This document shows positions 13,827-14,477 of a DNA stretch of 14,477 nucleotides, in pieces; the stretch's first letter is position 1, and the number at the start of each line of letters is the position of its first letter. The notes beneath the pieces were generated by a model that was not told the origin of the DNA, did no database searches, and worked only from the letters and a program-made list of their open reading frames with translations. The stretch is taken from assembly GCA_035934535.1 (NCBI GenBank), contig DASYXS010000155.1:1-14477 (forward strand), given 5' to 3'. Origin of the DNA: DASSJF01 sp035934535. GTDB lineage: Bacteria > Sysuimicrobiota > Sysuimicrobiia > Sysuimicrobiales > Segetimicrobiaceae. The position numbers and the translations under genes were made by a program.

Positions 13827-14477
13827 ATGCTCGATGCCAGGCCGCTCAACGAGATGGTGAAGCTGAACCGCGATGACGTGCTCTCGCTCTCGCTGAACAC
13901 GGACCCCGGCTTGGTCGAACATCAGCGTCCGAACCCGGCCTACCGGGTCTGGACCCACAACGCCGTCCGCCGCCTGCGCAGGCGGTTGGCGGCCGACGTG
14001 CGCGAGGCCGCGGAACCCGCCGCGCAACGAATCCTCGCGCACGTCGACGCCATGCCCCAGGAGGGCCGCGGGCTCGCTATTTTCGCCGGCCCGGACCTCT
14101 GGCAGGCCTATACGCTGCCGTTCCCACTGCCCAACCACCTGACGTACGGAGCGCCGGACACGATTCCGGTGCTCTGGGCGATGCACGAGTACGCGCCGTA
14201 CGCGGTCGTGCTCGCGTTCCACGACCACGCCCGCCTGCTGATCGCGTACCTCGGACAGACCACCGCAGTCGACGAGATCGATCTCGAGCTGGACACCGAA
14301 CAGTGGCGGTTTAAGACCGGCCGGATGGCGACGTCGAGCCGGCGCACCGGCACCGGCATCGGCCGCGGCATCCAATCAAGCGCATACGAAGCACGCGTCC
14401 TCGCGCAGTACCGCCGGTTTTGGCGCCACGTCGCCGAGTCGGCCGGGCGCATGCTCGCCGCGCGCGGAATCGACCGG
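13827..14477 (+). CDS. VLRF1/baeRF-type archaeo-eukaryotic release-factor-like protein, 5' part
   Basis: An open frame of 217 codons runs off the right edge. The ATG at 13827 has GGAGG 7 nt upstream (13815-13819). The N terminus has the VLSLSLNTDPG strand (18-28) followed by RPNPAYRVWTHNAVRRL (34-50). The D-L-N-x-D-P strand with NPAYR and a basic helix is the opening I associate with bacterial relatives of the eRF1/Vms1 release-factor core (baeRF families, VLRF1). At 177-183 the loop GIGRGIQ, with Q183 following glycines and preceding SSAYEAR, sits where these proteins carry the glutamine comparable to the eRF1 GGQ or Vms1 catalytic glutamine. The central AIFAGPD and VVLAFHDHARLLIAYL strands fit an RNase H-like fold. 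Family members are implicated in ribosome rescue or peptidyl-tRNA hydrolysis by analogy with Vms1. Bacterial function is largely untested. The C-terminal L7Ae-like half would lie beyond the edge. Confidence 0.7.
   Translation, partial: MLDARPLNEMVKLNRDDVLSLSLNTDPGLVEHQRPNPAYRVWTHNAVRRLRRRLAADVREAAEPAAQRILAHVDAMPQEGRGLAIFAGPDLWQAYTLPFPLPNHLTYGAPDTIPVLWAMHEYAPYAVVLAFHDHARLLIAYLGQTTAVDEIDLELDTEQWRFKTGRMATSSRRTGTGIGRGIQSSAYEARVLAQYRRFWRHVAESAGRMLAARGIDR

Overview
The window is about two-thirds G+C, densely packed and bacterial. It looks like a chromosomal segment from an uncultured or deep-branching high-GC lineage. It carries a bacterial FtsH tail and a mannose-family PTS. It also carries an archaeal/eukaryotic-type ATP-dependent DNA ligase and an archaeo-eukaryotic release-factor-like protein, both of which are scattered among bacteria. 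I cannot name the phylum from this sequence. No tRNA, rRNA, CRISPR array, insertion sequence or integrase was seen.

Layout. Positions 1-161 (+) are the last 52 codons of an FtsH-type protease. Positions 174-1121 (-) are a decayed P-type cation ATPase: its N-terminal membrane part, its phosphorylation motif and its last membrane helices survive in three reading frames, with the rest deleted. Positions 1267-1947 (+) encode a cytoplasmic triple-BON protein, followed after 3 nt by a TTG-started, membrane-anchored or exported protein (1951-2619) whose 3' end overlaps the convergent ligase gene. Positions 2490-6055 (-) are a two-gene repair operon, PolX (family X polymerase with a PHP domain) then the ATP-dependent DNA ligase. 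Divergent from it is rtcB (6246-7748, +), the RNA ligase. The intergenic region between them carries a long inverted repeat and a good -10 element.

Positions 7761-13608 (-) are a six-gene operon for uptake and phosphate-sugar metabolism. In transcription order it holds a fused PTS EIIC-EIID permease, a GlmS/AgaS-like double-SIS enzyme, EIIB, EIIA, a GatZ/KbaZ-type tagatose-bisphosphate aldolase subunit, and a UPF0309-type SIS protein. Genes are separated by 31 nt or less, and the last three overlap or nearly abut (ATGA and GTGA overlaps). The set suggests import and phosphorylation of an amino sugar or an amino-conjugated sugar, removal of the amino group by the SIS enzyme, and ketose-phosphate breakdown. 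No catalytic aldolase (GatY/KbaY), sugar-phosphate kinase, deacetylase, EI/HPr or regulator lies in the window. From 13827 to the right edge (+) is the start of a VLRF1/baeRF-type release-factor-like protein, divergent from the PTS operon.

The points most worth a second look are the EIIC-EIID fusion, the incomplete PTS pathway with two SIS proteins, the PolX/ligase/RtcB cluster with its dyad, and the release-factor-like gene at the edge.
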